Of a stretch of DNA of 64,000 nt, positions 17,601-25,627 are shown in pieces. The position numbers and the translations under genes were made by a program. This DNA is from Oscillospiraceae bacterium (GTDB lineage Bacteria > Bacillota > Clostridia > Oscillospirales > Acutalibacteraceae). Each line of letters starts with the position of its first letter. Within the stretch, counting starts at the first letter, position 1. The notes beneath the pieces are model-generated. The model was not told the DNA's origin and did not search any database. It saw only the letters and a list, made by a program, of their open reading frames with translations. The DNA is taken from the NCBI GenBank assembly GCA_015066205.1, contig SVOV01000005.1:36348-100347 (forward strand), in the 5' to 3' direction.

Positions 17601-19379
17601 GCTCTTCTTGAGCTCTTCTATTCAAATGAAGAGGGTGACCTTTATTCAGGTAAGCCTCATACATACCCCGTAACTCCCATTGACTATCACGAGGATGTCC
17701 TCCTTGATAAGACTATCAACCCCACTCTCACCTACGGTGCAGAGGTCAAGTACTCACAGTACTGGACAAAGGAATATGCCCGTGATTTCGTTTCTCAGTT
17801 AGGCCCCCTTGTTGAAGATGTTCTTGTAATGCTCGGTATTGAGGGTATGGAAGACGGTCTCGGCGGCTTCCTTGAGAATATGCTCAATGAAAGCGTATTT
17901 ACAAACGACATTATCAATACTCTTTTCAATACTGTATATCAGCTTCTCGGCGGTCTTAACGACAGCCTCGGAATTGACCTTGAAGGTATTCTTGATGCCG
18001 TTCTTGATGTCAACTTCACTCCCATCAAGGTTGCCCGCTCGATAGATAAGATACTCGGCTTTGAAACAGCTGCATCCCGTGCTATCAAGGCTATTAATAC
18101 ATGGCCCGAGCTCTTTGACGGCGGTGTTACCGTTGACCCCATAACAGGTGAAGAAACTCCCGTAGTTCAGGATGTAGAGCTTGACTGGGGACTTGACGGA
18201 GCAGAGGCCTTCGGCATCACTCGTGCAGATGCTTTCTTAAGAATTGTTTCTGCTCTCTTCTCTCCCGCAGCATTTGCTATCAAGTTCTTATTTATGGATC
18301 AGGACCTTGATATCCTCGGTCTTATCCATCTTCCCGCATATCCCGCATATCAGTACGCATTTATCGGACTTCTCGAAGCACTTTCTTGTCCCGATATTCT
18401 TACATATCACGAGTACTATGAGGCATCTCTTGATCCCGACTGCGGTGATGCATATACAATTTACCATCTTGTATCTCCCATTCTCGGTCTTCTTGAAAAG
18501 GTTTATGAAAGCCCTGTTGACACACTCCTGAACCTTCTTCCCAACCTTCTCTTCTTTATCTCCGTGGGCGGTCTCAGTGACTTTGTCAATAACCTTATCC
18601 ACTTTGCATATGTTCTTCTTGATATCTTAAAGCCCATTATTAATGCTTATGACCTTCTTGAAGGACTTCTTGCAAATATCGATCTCGGCGGACTTTCTCT
18701 TAACCTTGCTCTTCCTCTCGACCTTGATGTAAACTCACTTATCAGTGACCTTCTCGGCACTCTTGTAGGTGATGTTCTTACAATTGAAGGCGTATCGCTT
18801 CATCTTCCCTATATCGATCTTTACACCATCTGCGTAGGTACTCTTGAGCCCTTTATGTCAAAGGAACAGAGAAGTGTTGTACATCTCAGCCCCGCAGGCG
18901 GCGGTGAGCTCCTTACAGCTCTTCTGAGAATCGTATTTGAGGTTCTCTTTATGGAAGAAAACCACAGAGCTCTCAGTGAGATCGTAGCAAATCTTGCAGA
19001 AGAGGGAAGACTCGATGAATACGATGAAGAAACGCTTTATATGGTTATAAACGGTCTTATAGGTCTTATCGAAGAATATGAGATTCTCGATATGGTACTC
19101 TTCGCCGTATATAAGCTTATAACGGTGCTTGTTCCCATTGCGGATACACTCGCTCCCAGATTCCAGGCTAACGGTATGACGATTACCGATCTCATTGATT
19201 CAGCTTCTGATATGGATCTGTTTATGGCAAATCTCCAGCTGATAATGAAGGATCCCAACGAGGTTGAGATTCCCGATACAACTACAGATGTCAATGCCAT
19301 AACCTCTCTTCTTGACAGAATCAAGGCATTCTTTGAAAAGATCAAGCTCTTCTTCCAGCAGTTATTCAATTTCGGATAA
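14643..19379 (+). CDS. Giant secreted protein of unknown family (1578 residues)
   Basis: I do not recognise this family. The start at 14643 is set by AAGGAG ten bases upstream and by the signal peptide MRMKKILSVFLAAVMLF ending near TGAAA; the upstream open frame overlaps the promoter. The protein is mature, acidic and rich in Leu, Asp and Tyr, with many Leu-rich helical stretches (LLNLLPNLLFFISVGG, IVKLIVDNLGSIDVIGG) and no LPXTG, SLH, dockerin or obvious catalytic motif. It ends in a Phe-rich amphipathic helix, FFEKIKLFFQQLFNFG, also present on the hydrolase downstream and on the giant adhesin at 42488. It is followed by a terminator and then the secreted hydrolase, so the two may act together outside the cell. 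Confidence 0.75.
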   Translation: MRMKKILSVFLAAVMLFSVMSLGITGAAAEIDYDAQYRLLALALQNEHVRELTNYTVSNVTLDNGTGGFDTEARGFAYDHRVTARDNAAGDILSAANRFYYLAENLMSYKYGQGCYDASTLLSYITEKIEPYFLATSGTGEKIYEDFYGNRYYPTPEEIEAYNKAVKDIEALGAEVSQATLTELGIYFMEMNDWEYYNVDAILKYFVGNVLKINTGNWFHRFAFVVETSIDTILEESGGIDSMANPTLTIRTAVYQIEYQKEYNESMSKAYFSFAPPSLETVHQGFAQEFGWDNGESADLTKPDGLFPGLLRNGQASALMIKVSYDTTSVPYLQECTLAFDKYIMTPYDQATNTKWDSQFVSWSDETVNNHPDTPVILGYAKDLTDYLSNEALQAVFGNRLGNMVTLAYLFKTSRSDPTRTVRGTATYTATAEKLDDIISDLDALVAPNEEETEDVKISNKVATVVSMFLDVGDLLGIEGEIDYSTLEDLIGKVLQQLVFSDAIINMLVELLYPMIVKLIVDNLGSIDVIGGVAVDLVGSILENNNLAIYPNTLGDLLVNDFGDKYITAATILRNGGDNWENVNCSALVWGVDDAPIDKKKDVFIDALCAALGGFTRLLVTMLCGDAEFENKDADERFGKYYDLGVINLVILGKVWLSSQGLYTKLFIPLYRVLGLSENEYLSSAQFHANIATDFKQCLKMAVTPIVDWVMNHVAKKPFETIMKLVPNLVHFLSRQGGDLPYADDWANADFLGDGQENSHKGFSDLQTHSLWGILEHVHLKIVLVGQAINIEGSIANLIGNDTGAMLKSLNALLNEVISFTYDTDEIYSVNDACYSDANGVIVLPDSTEYALDPGRYSNAHTEYWSDASNTQFSLVEDEAHPFHHDNITYVKKPYYIPAVPEAKLISCGEIDPVTNTVKVDHPGLVFKFLLRYLLSALGYRYDLHQEGLPTVIECFGLDMESELFMGLTLGDIITNVMIHPDEALCALLELFYSNEEGDLYSGKPHTYPVTPIDYHEDVLLDKTINPTLTYGAEVKYSQYWTKEYARDFVSQLGPLVEDVLVMLGIEGMEDGLGGFLENMLNESVFTNDIINTLFNTVYQLLGGLNDSLGIDLEGILDAVLDVNFTPIKVARSIDKILGFETAASRAIKAINTWPELFDGGVTVDPITGEETPVVQDVELDWGLDGAEAFGITRADAFLRIVSALFSPAAFAIKFLFMDQDLDILGLIHLPAYPAYQYAFIGLLEALSCPDILTYHEYYEASLDPDCGDAYTIYHLVSPILGLLEKVYESPVDTLLNLLPNLLFFISVGGLSDFVNNLIHFAYVLLDILKPIINAYDLLEGLLANIDLGGLSLNLALPLDLDVNSLISDLLGTLVGDVLTIEGVSLHLPYIDLYTICVGTLEPFMSKEQRSVVHLSPAGGGELLTALLRIVFEVLFMEENHRALSEIVANLAEEGRLDEYDEETLYMVINGLIGLIEEYEILDMVLFAVYKLITVLVPIADTLAPRFQANGMTITDLIDSASDMDLFMANLQLIMKDPNEVEIPDTTTDVNAITSLLDRIKAFFEKIKLFFQQLFNFG

Positions 19380-19389
19380 ACAATGATGT

Positions 19390-19420
19390 TTGCCGCTGCC
19401 CGAAACGGCAGCGGCAATTT
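19390..19420 (+). terminator. Terminator after the giant secreted protein
   Basis: TTGCCGCTGCC (19390-19400) pairs with GGCAGCGGCAA (19407-19417), followed by a short T-rich stretch. Confidence 0.6.
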
Positions 19421-19487
19421 CCCTTAAAGGCTTTCGGATATACTGACGGATGTCTTTATTAATAAGGTAAAAGGAATAATAATTATT

Positions 19488-21014
19488 ATGAAAAAGATAA
19501 TTTCTGTATTTTTATCTCTTATAATGATATGCTCTCTTCTTGTTCCCGCTTTTGCGGCTGAAAAGGAAGAGAAATGTGATTGCGGCTTCAATCCCGTAAT
19601 CTATGTTGCAGCTCTCGGCAGTGCAACTGTTTATGAAAATCCCGGTGAAGAAAATGAACGCGCTCTTTTCCGTCCCGAAACAGGACCTCTTGTAGCAGAA
19701 GCGGTTTCAGTTATTCTTCCCGTGCTTCCTGCTCTTATTGCAGGGGATTATGATACCTTCGGCGATGCTCTCATAGGCTTTGTAAATTCCGCATTCGGCG
19801 CGCTCGCTCTTGACGGTGACGGAAACTCAAAGGAAAATGTATATGCTCCCGAGGAGTATCCCACAGATTCAAATCACGGAATAGATTATTCCTATTATTT
19901 CGGCTATGATTTCAGACTTGATCCCTATACCCACGCTGACCGTCTTCACAAGGATATTCAGACGCTCAAAGCCCTTACGGGACACGATAAGGTACAGCTT
20001 AAGGCTTCAAGCATGGGCGGCGTAGTAGCTATGGCATATCTTGAAAGATACGGAACCGAGGATATCGAAACCGTAATTTTCCAGAACTGCCCCATCAAGG
20101 GAACAGCCGTTGCGGGTGAATTATACTGCCGTAAGTTTGAGATAAATAAGGATGCTCTTCTTAACTACGCTCTTGATGCAATTCCCGCTCTTGAGCAGGA
20201 CTTTTTACAGGGCTTCCTTTACGGTCTTGCAACCGCTCTTGATGATCTCGGTGTTTGGTCGCTTCTTCTTTCTCTCGTTGATCCCATAGTTGAGAATCTT
20301 CTCGACAGAGTTTATGATGAGGCTCTTATCCCCATTTTCGGTACTCTTCCCGGTATCTGGAGCTTTGTTCCCCACGAATATTATGAGGAAGCAAAGACCG
20401 TTATGGTAAATGAGGAAACTCAGGCAGGGCTTATCAAAAAGCTTGATGCTTATCATTATAATGTTCAGGTAAGAGCAGAAGAGATACTTAACGAAGCAAA
20501 TAAGGATGTCAAGATATATATAGTAGCAGGCTATGATATTCAGAGAACTCCTCTTGTTTCTGCTTATATGAATACCTCTGACGGTACTGTTGATACAAAA
20601 TACGCTTCTGTGGGTGCAGTGACTGCCGATATCAGAAGCACCTTTGAGGCGGGCTATACTCAGGCTATAGATGACGGACACAACCATATTTCTCCCGATT
20701 TCTGTATTGACGCCTCCACCTGTGCTCTTCCCGAGCAGACCTGGTTTATAAAGGATATGCTTCACTGCACGACCCACGACGGACACGGAAAATTTTACGA
20801 AATTATGCTCACCTCCGAGGAGCAGTTCTATGTTGATACATACGAAGAATATCCTCAGTTCATGCAGAATAATATCCCCGATCAGACCTTTGATAAGATA
20901 GAGGGACTTACTGCAACCGAAATGTTCAAAAAACAGCCCAATTTCACCAATTTCGTAATGATGCTCCGCTCCTTTATCGACACAGTAAAGAGCTTTTTCA
21001 ATAATCTTTTCTGA
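19488..21014 (+). CDS. Secreted alpha/beta-hydrolase (lipase/acyltransferase-like)
   Basis: 508 residues with signal peptide MKKIISVFLSLIMICSLLVP (cleavage near AFAA). The nucleophile elbow is KASSMGGVVAMAYL, an A-x-S-x-G variant with Ser175; a helix typical of LCAT/PGAP1-type lipases follows. Candidate acid and base lie in DFCIDAST and HDGHGKFYE near the C-terminus, though I cannot prove the triad. The expected role is extracellular hydrolysis of an ester or lipid. The last residues, FIDTVKSFFNNLF, match the Phe-rich tails of the two giant exported proteins. The ATG at 19488 follows AAAGGA. Confidence 0.75.
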   Translation: MKKIISVFLSLIMICSLLVPAFAAEKEEKCDCGFNPVIYVAALGSATVYENPGEENERALFRPETGPLVAEAVSVILPVLPALIAGDYDTFGDALIGFVNSAFGALALDGDGNSKENVYAPEEYPTDSNHGIDYSYYFGYDFRLDPYTHADRLHKDIQTLKALTGHDKVQLKASSMGGVVAMAYLERYGTEDIETVIFQNCPIKGTAVAGELYCRKFEINKDALLNYALDAIPALEQDFLQGFLYGLATALDDLGVWSLLLSLVDPIVENLLDRVYDEALIPIFGTLPGIWSFVPHEYYEEAKTVMVNEETQAGLIKKLDAYHYNVQVRAEEILNEANKDVKIYIVAGYDIQRTPLVSAYMNTSDGTVDTKYASVGAVTADIRSTFEAGYTQAIDDGHNHISPDFCIDASTCALPEQTWFIKDMLHCTTHDGHGKFYEIMLTSEEQFYVDTYEEYPQFMQNNIPDQTFDKIEGLTATEMFKKQPNFTNFVMMLRSFIDTVKSFFNNLF

Positions 21015-21031
21015 TAAACCGATAAAAATAA

Positions 21032-21053
21032 AAGGGAGTGAAAACACTCCCTT
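21032..21053 (+). terminator. Hairpin after the secreted hydrolase
   Basis: AAGGGAGTG (21032-21040) pairs with CACTCCCTT (21045-21053) around AAAA. Confidence 0.6.
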
Positions 21054-21059
21054 AAGACA

Positions 21060-21102
21060 ATAAGCACAAAACTGCAATAAGCAGTTTTGTGCTTATGTTT
21101 TT
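21060..21102 (+). terminator. Second, strong terminator after the secreted hydrolase
   Basis: A 16-bp perfect stem: ATAAGCACAAAACTGC (21060-21075) with its complement at 21081-21096, then a T-rich tail. Two terminators in a row isolate this gene from the region beyond. Confidence 0.85.
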
Positions 21103-21149
21103 ACTTTATAGGAAATTTCTCGTCTTAGAATGTGCGGTTCGCTTCGCCC

Positions 21150-21166
21150 AAATTCGGATTTCGGAG
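21150..21166 (+). repeat. Solo partial copy of the IVP-element terminal repeat
   Basis: AAATTCGGATTTCGGAG is identical to the outer 15 bases plus the final AG of the repeat at 3182-3212, with two internal AATTCGG units missing. Confidence 0.6.
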
Positions 21167-21550
21167 TTATAAGAGGAAGATGCTCACGCGTCTTATTCCG
21201 CTTACGCTCTATGCGGGCGGGGCGCCCCCACCCTGCGATAGGAAATCAGCCTCACCCGTAGGGGTGCGGTTTGGAGCTCCCGAATCCAAAGAAAAAGTTA
21301 CATCCGCAATGTGCCGAAAGGCACGAGCAAAAACCTGCCCTCTGCACAGAATTTCCCGTTTGACGAGAAATGTTCAGATTTTGCGGAAGTGCGCCGTTTT
21401 TCTTTGGAAAAGCGGATGCAATTCCGTGAAATATGGGCATTTATCGGAAATAGCAGACCCTACCCTCACGCGTCGGGTAAAACTAACTTAACAAAGTCTG
21501 CACACAGTCGGTTAACGGCACGGGAAAGTTCGGAGAAATTGCCATATTTG

Positions 21551-21602
21551 TTGTTTGCGGCATCGGAAGCTGTACATCGGTACTGCGAGATGCCGCAAAC
21601 AA
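21551..21602. repeat. 14-bp inverted repeat with 24-base loop
   Basis: TTGTTTGCGGCATC (21551-21564) and GATGCCGCAAACAA (21589-21602) are perfect complements. There is no T run after either strand, so it is not a typical terminator. Confidence 0.7.
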
Positions 21603-21725
21603 AGCGCCATAAAGCTCTGATAAAGGCAGAGAAGCTCAAGTCCGCACAAAATACAGAAATTTCACCTACACCCTATAAGACCCGCGCGGCAAATAGGGTG
21701 ATTTATGCGAATCTTTCCCATTTCA

Positions 21726-22817
21726 TTACCAGCGGTTTTCAACATATTCACAGAATCCGAAGAGGTCTTTGATTTCAAGAATTTCTCCGCTGTCAAGAGT
21801 GACCGTACCGTTGTATTTTCCGTATATCTGATGGCAGTTCATTCTTCCCACCTTGAGATCAACATCGGAATGATTGTCAAGGGTCGGAGTCATCGTCATA
21901 TTGAATCTTCCGTCCTCGCTGATAAATTTCCATTCCTCAAGAAATCTGTCCTTGGGGAATTTTTCAACATCCACGGCGCCTATCTTATGAACCTTGCCGT
22001 CATAGAAAAGACAGGTTTCCGTAGCATTTGATTCGTCGCCTATTGCCCAGGTTATCTCAAAGCTGAAAAGGTGCTTTTCTCCGTTTTTGTCGGTAAGATA
22101 GGTTGAAGCATTACCCCAATACCATACCATTTCGTGAATGGTATTTACTCTGCCCCAGTCCATAGCGCAGAATGAGGTCTCCTTGTCAAATTTATAAAGG
22201 AAATTGCCGTATCTGAGAAAGCCTCCCGTGGGCATAGCGGTCTGCTTTGTAGTTAAAAAATACCTTGTGTTATCCTCCCTGAAGGGAAGAACGGTGGTGA
22301 TATTTTCCATGCCCTCGGGAATATCCATGCTTATTTTACATTCGACGGTTTCACCCTTATAAGGCTTTCTGAAATAAAGAGTTCTTTCTGTTTTCTTTGT
22401 GAAGAAATCAAACTCTGCATTTCCTATCTTATCCCTGAAGCGTCCCGGTACATCACCCTTTGAAAGAGGAATATGGCGGTTTTTGCCGATAAAATATGAG
22501 GTGGCATCGCAGATAATTTTTCCCGTTTCAAGGTCAGTCAGCTTACAGCCCGCGTAACCGCCTATTCCGATATTTGCAAAGCTTATGAGAAGCTGTACCT
22601 TGCCGTCGGTTATTGTATAAAAATCCCATTCCTTTCGGGAGATAAGCCCGTGCTTTACAAGGCTTCTGTCATATGTAAATACATTTTTTCTTGCCCACCC
22701 TTTAGCATTCAGAGTTCCGTCAGCTTTGAGAAGAGGAGTTTCCTCGGTATATTCCGTCTGCTTTGATTTTTCAGGCCATTCGGTAAAGGAAACATAAGTT
22801 TTTTTCAGTTCATTCAT
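21726..22817 (-). CDS. DUF2804 family protein
   Basis: 363 residues of the DUF2804 family, whose function is unknown. Visible family features are the early LLKADGTLNAKGWARKNVF, the central AMDWGRVN and the Trp-rich MVWYWGNAS stretch; the fold is expected to be mostly beta, without signal peptide. The ATG at 22817 is preferred over the GTG at 22826 because the latter lies inside the ribosome site GAGGTGA. It starts 21 bases downstream of rlmD on the same strand, so the two are likely cotranscribed; no functional link is evident. Confidence 0.85.
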   Translation of the reverse strand: MNELKKTYVSFTEWPEKSKQTEYTEETPLLKADGTLNAKGWARKNVFTYDRSLVKHGLISRKEWDFYTITDGKVQLLISFANIGIGGYAGCKLTDLETGKIICDATSYFIGKNRHIPLSKGDVPGRFRDKIGNAEFDFFTKKTERTLYFRKPYKGETVECKISMDIPEGMENITTVLPFREDNTRYFLTTKQTAMPTGGFLRYGNFLYKFDKETSFCAMDWGRVNTIHEMVWYWGNASTYLTDKNGEKHLFSFEITWAIGDESNATETCLFYDGKVHKIGAVDVEKFPKDRFLEEWKFISEDGRFNMTMTPTLDNHSDVDLKVGRMNCHQIYGKYNGTVTLDSGEILEIKDLFGFCEYVENRW

Positions 22818-22837
22818 TTGTGTCACCTCGGAAAAAA

Positions 22838-24196
22838 TCAGTGTTCTTTAATAACAAGAGCCACTGTTTCAATATGTACGGTGCGCGGAAAGAGGTCAAA
22901 GGGTACGGCTTTGATTGTTTTATAGCCCTTTTCCTTTAAAACAGAGAGATCTCTGGCAAGTGTTGCGGGGTCACAGGAAACATAAACGATTCTTTCGGGC
23001 TCCATTTTTGCCACCGTATCAAGAAGCTCGCTGTCACAGCCCTTTCTCGGCGGATCTAATACCACGGTGTCGGGTCTTATTCCCTCTTCTTTCAGTATTC
23101 TTGCAGCTTCTGATGCATCGGCGCAGATAAAGCGGGCATTTTCCGTATTATTGAGCTTTGCATTGATCTTTGCATCCTCAATAGCCTCGGGGACTATTTC
23201 AACACCGATAAGCTTATCGACCTTATGAGCCATGGTAAGCCCGATAGTACCCGCTCCGCAGTACATATCGATAAGCACCCTTGTGTCGGGAGTCAGGGCA
23301 AATTCAGCCGCCTTTTCATAAAGCCTTTCAGCCTGTCGGCGGTTTACCTGATAGAAGGAGAGGGGAGATATGCGGAATCTCTTACCGCATAAAACATCCT
23401 CAATATACCCCTTGCCGTATAAAACAGTTTCATTTTTACCCATAATAACATTGGTATTCTCTGTATTGTGATTAAGAAGAACTGTTTTTATGTTTGAATT
23501 GCTCTTTATGAGAGCCTGAATCAGCTCTTCCTTTTTGAAAATCTTGTCACCGTTTATAACAAGGCAGACCATAATTTCCCCTGTGGAAAAGCCTTTTCTT
23601 ATGTATATGTGGCGAAGAAGTCCCTTGCCTGATTTTTCGTCATATGATGATATCTTATACTTTTCGCACCATTTTGCGGTGATTTTCAGAATATCGGCAT
23701 ATTCCTTTGGCTGCAAAAGACAGTTCTTGCAGTCAATTACCCTGTGCGAAAAGGGAGCGTAAAAGCCTGTAAGAAGCCTGCCGTTTGACATCTCTACCGG
23801 ATACTGCGCCTTATTGCGATATCTGTCAGGGGATTCCGCCCCGACAGCCTGCTCGGGAATAATATCAAGATGTCCGATTCTCTTAAATGCATCGCGTACC
23901 TTCTGCGTTTTTATCTCAAGCTCCGCTTCATATGAAATATGTCTGTACTGACAGCCTCCGCAACGGGGGAAAACAGGGCAGTCGGGAATGATTCTGTCCC
24001 TTGATGCCTTGAGAATATGCTGAATCTTTCCTATTGCATAGTTCTTTTTTGCCTTGATTATAACACAGCTTACCGTATCTCCCGCTGCCGCTCCCGCAAC
24101 GAAGACCGCCTGTCCGTCGAAATGGCCGACACCGCTTCCCTCGGAGGAAAAGCCTGTTATTTCAAGCTCTATAATATCGTTTTTCTTCAGTGCCAT
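22838..24196 (-). CDS. rlmD: 23S rRNA (uracil-C5)-methyltransferase, RlmD/TrmA family
   Basis: 452 residues. An N-terminal TRAM domain (residues 1-60) is followed by the iron-sulfur cysteine cluster CPVFPRCGGCQYRH, and the SAM-binding domain carries DMYCGAGTIGLTMA. The catalytic segments are LDPPRKGCDSELL and the nucleophile motif VYVSCDPATLARDL. It methylates a uridine of 23S rRNA at C5; many Bacillota carry several paralogues, so U1939 and U747 cannot be told apart. The start is ATG 24196 because GAGG lies eight bases upstream, just after the terminator of the preceding gene. Confidence 0.92.
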   Translation of the reverse strand: MALKKNDIIELEITGFSSEGSGVGHFDGQAVFVAGAAAGDTVSCVIIKAKKNYAIGKIQHILKASRDRIIPDCPVFPRCGGCQYRHISYEAELEIKTQKVRDAFKRIGHLDIIPEQAVGAESPDRYRNKAQYPVEMSNGRLLTGFYAPFSHRVIDCKNCLLQPKEYADILKITAKWCEKYKISSYDEKSGKGLLRHIYIRKGFSTGEIMVCLVINGDKIFKKEELIQALIKSNSNIKTVLLNHNTENTNVIMGKNETVLYGKGYIEDVLCGKRFRISPLSFYQVNRRQAERLYEKAAEFALTPDTRVLIDMYCGAGTIGLTMAHKVDKLIGVEIVPEAIEDAKINAKLNNTENARFICADASEAARILKEEGIRPDTVVLDPPRKGCDSELLDTVAKMEPERIVYVSCDPATLARDLSVLKEKGYKTIKAVPFDLFPRTVHIETVALVIKEH

Positions 24197-24208
24197 TTTT
24201 TTTCCTCT

Positions 24209-24253
24209 AAAAAATGCAAAACACAAAACCTGAAAGTGTGCTTTGTATTTTGC
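24209..24253 (-). terminator. Terminator between the zinc-ribbon membrane protein and rlmD
   Basis: On the minus strand GCAAAATACAAA (24253-24242) pairs with TTTGTGTTTTGC (24227-24216) with one T-G wobble, followed by six T residues. The rlmD ribosome site follows directly. Confidence 0.65.
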
Positions 24254-24266
24254 ATTTGTTTCTTAA

Positions 24267-25439
24267 TTATTTTGCCATTGTGCTGAACAGATAAATGTAT
24301 GAGGGTAAAAGCTCAAGTATATAAGCGAAAACGCTTATGACTATTCCGATCACCGCACCGCTTACGGAAACTCCGCCCTTTTCGTGAAGCATTCTTCTGT
24401 AAGAGGGCATATCAAAGCACCTGTCACGGCTTTCGTATACATCTTTTTTGATTTTTTTAAGATACAGCCTGTCGGCGGAAAAGACCATAACTAAGCTTAT
24501 TGAAACTGTCAGAACGGAAAGAATGAGAGATACTGATACCTTTGTCATATCGGACTTGCTCGGAACGACATCCTGATATTTACTTTCCGTTTCTTTAAGC
24601 TGAGCCTGAAATTCCTCGATGGTGATCTCTCCCTCGGCGAGCTGTTCATACATTACTGCCATATCGTCATATATGAGCTTTGCCTGATCGGTGAGCGAGA
24701 GAATACCCGTAAGAAGAGAAAGAATGATTATTGCCGCACCGTATAAAAGTCCCTCCTTATATAGTTTCCTGTATAAGAACCAGGCGGGGCCGAAAAGAAG
24801 AGCACATATGGAAACGGATATCTTTCTGCCGAATCTCGCCATATTGACGAATTTTCTTATATAATCACCGGATTTCTTTTCGCCTATATAATCTGCATAT
24901 TCACTTGCGGGAATTGAGTCTACCAAGGTATCGGGACGAAGACCGCCGAAACGGCGGTAATAGCTGAATGCGTCCTCCTGAGGCATACCGCCGTTTCCGA
25001 AGGGCATTCCGTAGGCTGATGTGTTTCCCTGATATCCGCCGTTATAGCCGTTCACATTTTCAGGGTCTTCAGCTGAAAGCTCCTGATTATTGAAATTATT
25101 TTCGGATGTGTCAAAAAGAGGCTTCTGACACTTAAGACACAGGGCATCGTTTCCGTAATTGAGAGACTTACAATGGGGGCATACCACGGCATTTTCTCCG
25201 TTTTTAAAACGAAGATTTGTCTCAATGGGTGCTTCCTTTACGGGAGCTTCCTCTTTTTTCAGCTCCTCGGGATAGACCCATATAAAGCCGTCCTTATGAA
25301 GATCTGAATTTGCGCATTTTCCCTGTTCGGTCCAACAGGCACGGTGATGGGGCGATCCGCAGACGGGACATACTACCGCATCATCGTTTTCTTCAAATAT
25401 ATTATTACAGCTCACACAGCTGCAACCCTTGAATTTCAT
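24267..25439 (-). CDS. Zinc-binding RING-like membrane protein with DUF2628-type region
   Basis: 390 residues. The N-terminus has a RING/treble-clef-like Cys/His set (CSCVSCNNIF, VVCPVCGSPHHRACW, GKCA) of the prokaryotic RING-finger type, followed by a second zinc ribbon (VVCPHCKSLN, LCLKCQKP). A Gly/Asn-rich linker leads to a membrane region (LFGPAWFLYRKLYKEGLL and at least four hydrophobic segments). The segment around 270-300 is helical and acidic. The function is unknown; such proteins are thought to be envelope or sensing factors. GGAG precedes the ATG. Confidence 0.75.
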   Translation of the reverse strand: MKFKGCSCVSCNNIFEENDDAVVCPVCGSPHHRACWTEQGKCANSDLHKDGFIWVYPEELKKEEAPVKEAPIETNLRFKNGENAVVCPHCKSLNYGNDALCLKCQKPLFDTSENNFNNQELSAEDPENVNGYNGGYQGNTSAYGMPFGNGGMPQEDAFSYYRRFGGLRPDTLVDSIPASEYADYIGEKKSGDYIRKFVNMARFGRKISVSICALLFGPAWFLYRKLYKEGLLYGAAIIILSLLTGILSLTDQAKLIYDDMAVMYEQLAEGEITIEEFQAQLKETESKYQDVVPSKSDMTKVSVSLILSVLTVSISLVMVFSADRLYLKKIKKDVYESRDRCFDMPSYRRMLHEKGGVSVSGAVIGIVISVFAYILELLPSYIYLFSTMAK

Positions 25440-25555
25440 ATTTTCTCTGCTCCTTGTTATAGAGATTAATAGCTTATATTACTATTCTATACAATAAAAC
25501 TTAAAATTTCAATAAATTTTATCATATTCTTGTTTATTTATTTGAGTTAAAATAT

Positions 25556-25584
25556 TTGACAATATGAAATAATTTTAATATAAT
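25556..25584 (+). promoter_or_regulatory. Consensus sigma-A promoter of prfB
   Basis: TTGACA (25556-25561), 17-base spacer, TATAAT (25579-25584): a perfect match to consensus, 44 bases before the ATG. Confidence 0.9.
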
Positions 25585-25627
25585 AATTGAGTATGTGTCA
25601 AATCAACTATTTTCAGAGGTGAAATAT

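Larger units (their letters stand above)
21103..21725. other. Non-coding stretch of ~620 bp with inverted repeats
   Basis: No credible gene was found. Short open frames here lack ribosome sites and family resemblance. It contains a solo fragment of the IVP-element repeat (21150-21166), small hairpins (GTGCC-gaaa-GGCAC near 21310), a 14-bp inverted repeat at 21551-21602 and another (CACCCTAT with ATAGGGTG) at 21669-21700. Base composition is richer in GC than the neighbouring intergenic DNA. It may be the decayed remains of an inserted element or a structured RNA. Confidence 0.5.

Noticed and set aside
21132..21491. 119-codon open frame (+) in the gene-free region
   Set aside because: No ribosome site, low-complexity Arg/Lys-rich translation, and it runs through hairpins and the solo repeat.
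21311..21772. 153-codon open frame (+)
   Set aside because: It overlaps the end of the DUF2804 gene on the other strand, covers the 14-bp inverted repeat and shows no family resemblance.
25595..25627. Upstream GTG start of prfB
   Set aside because: The ribosome site AGAGGTG lies inside this extension and points to ATG 25628.
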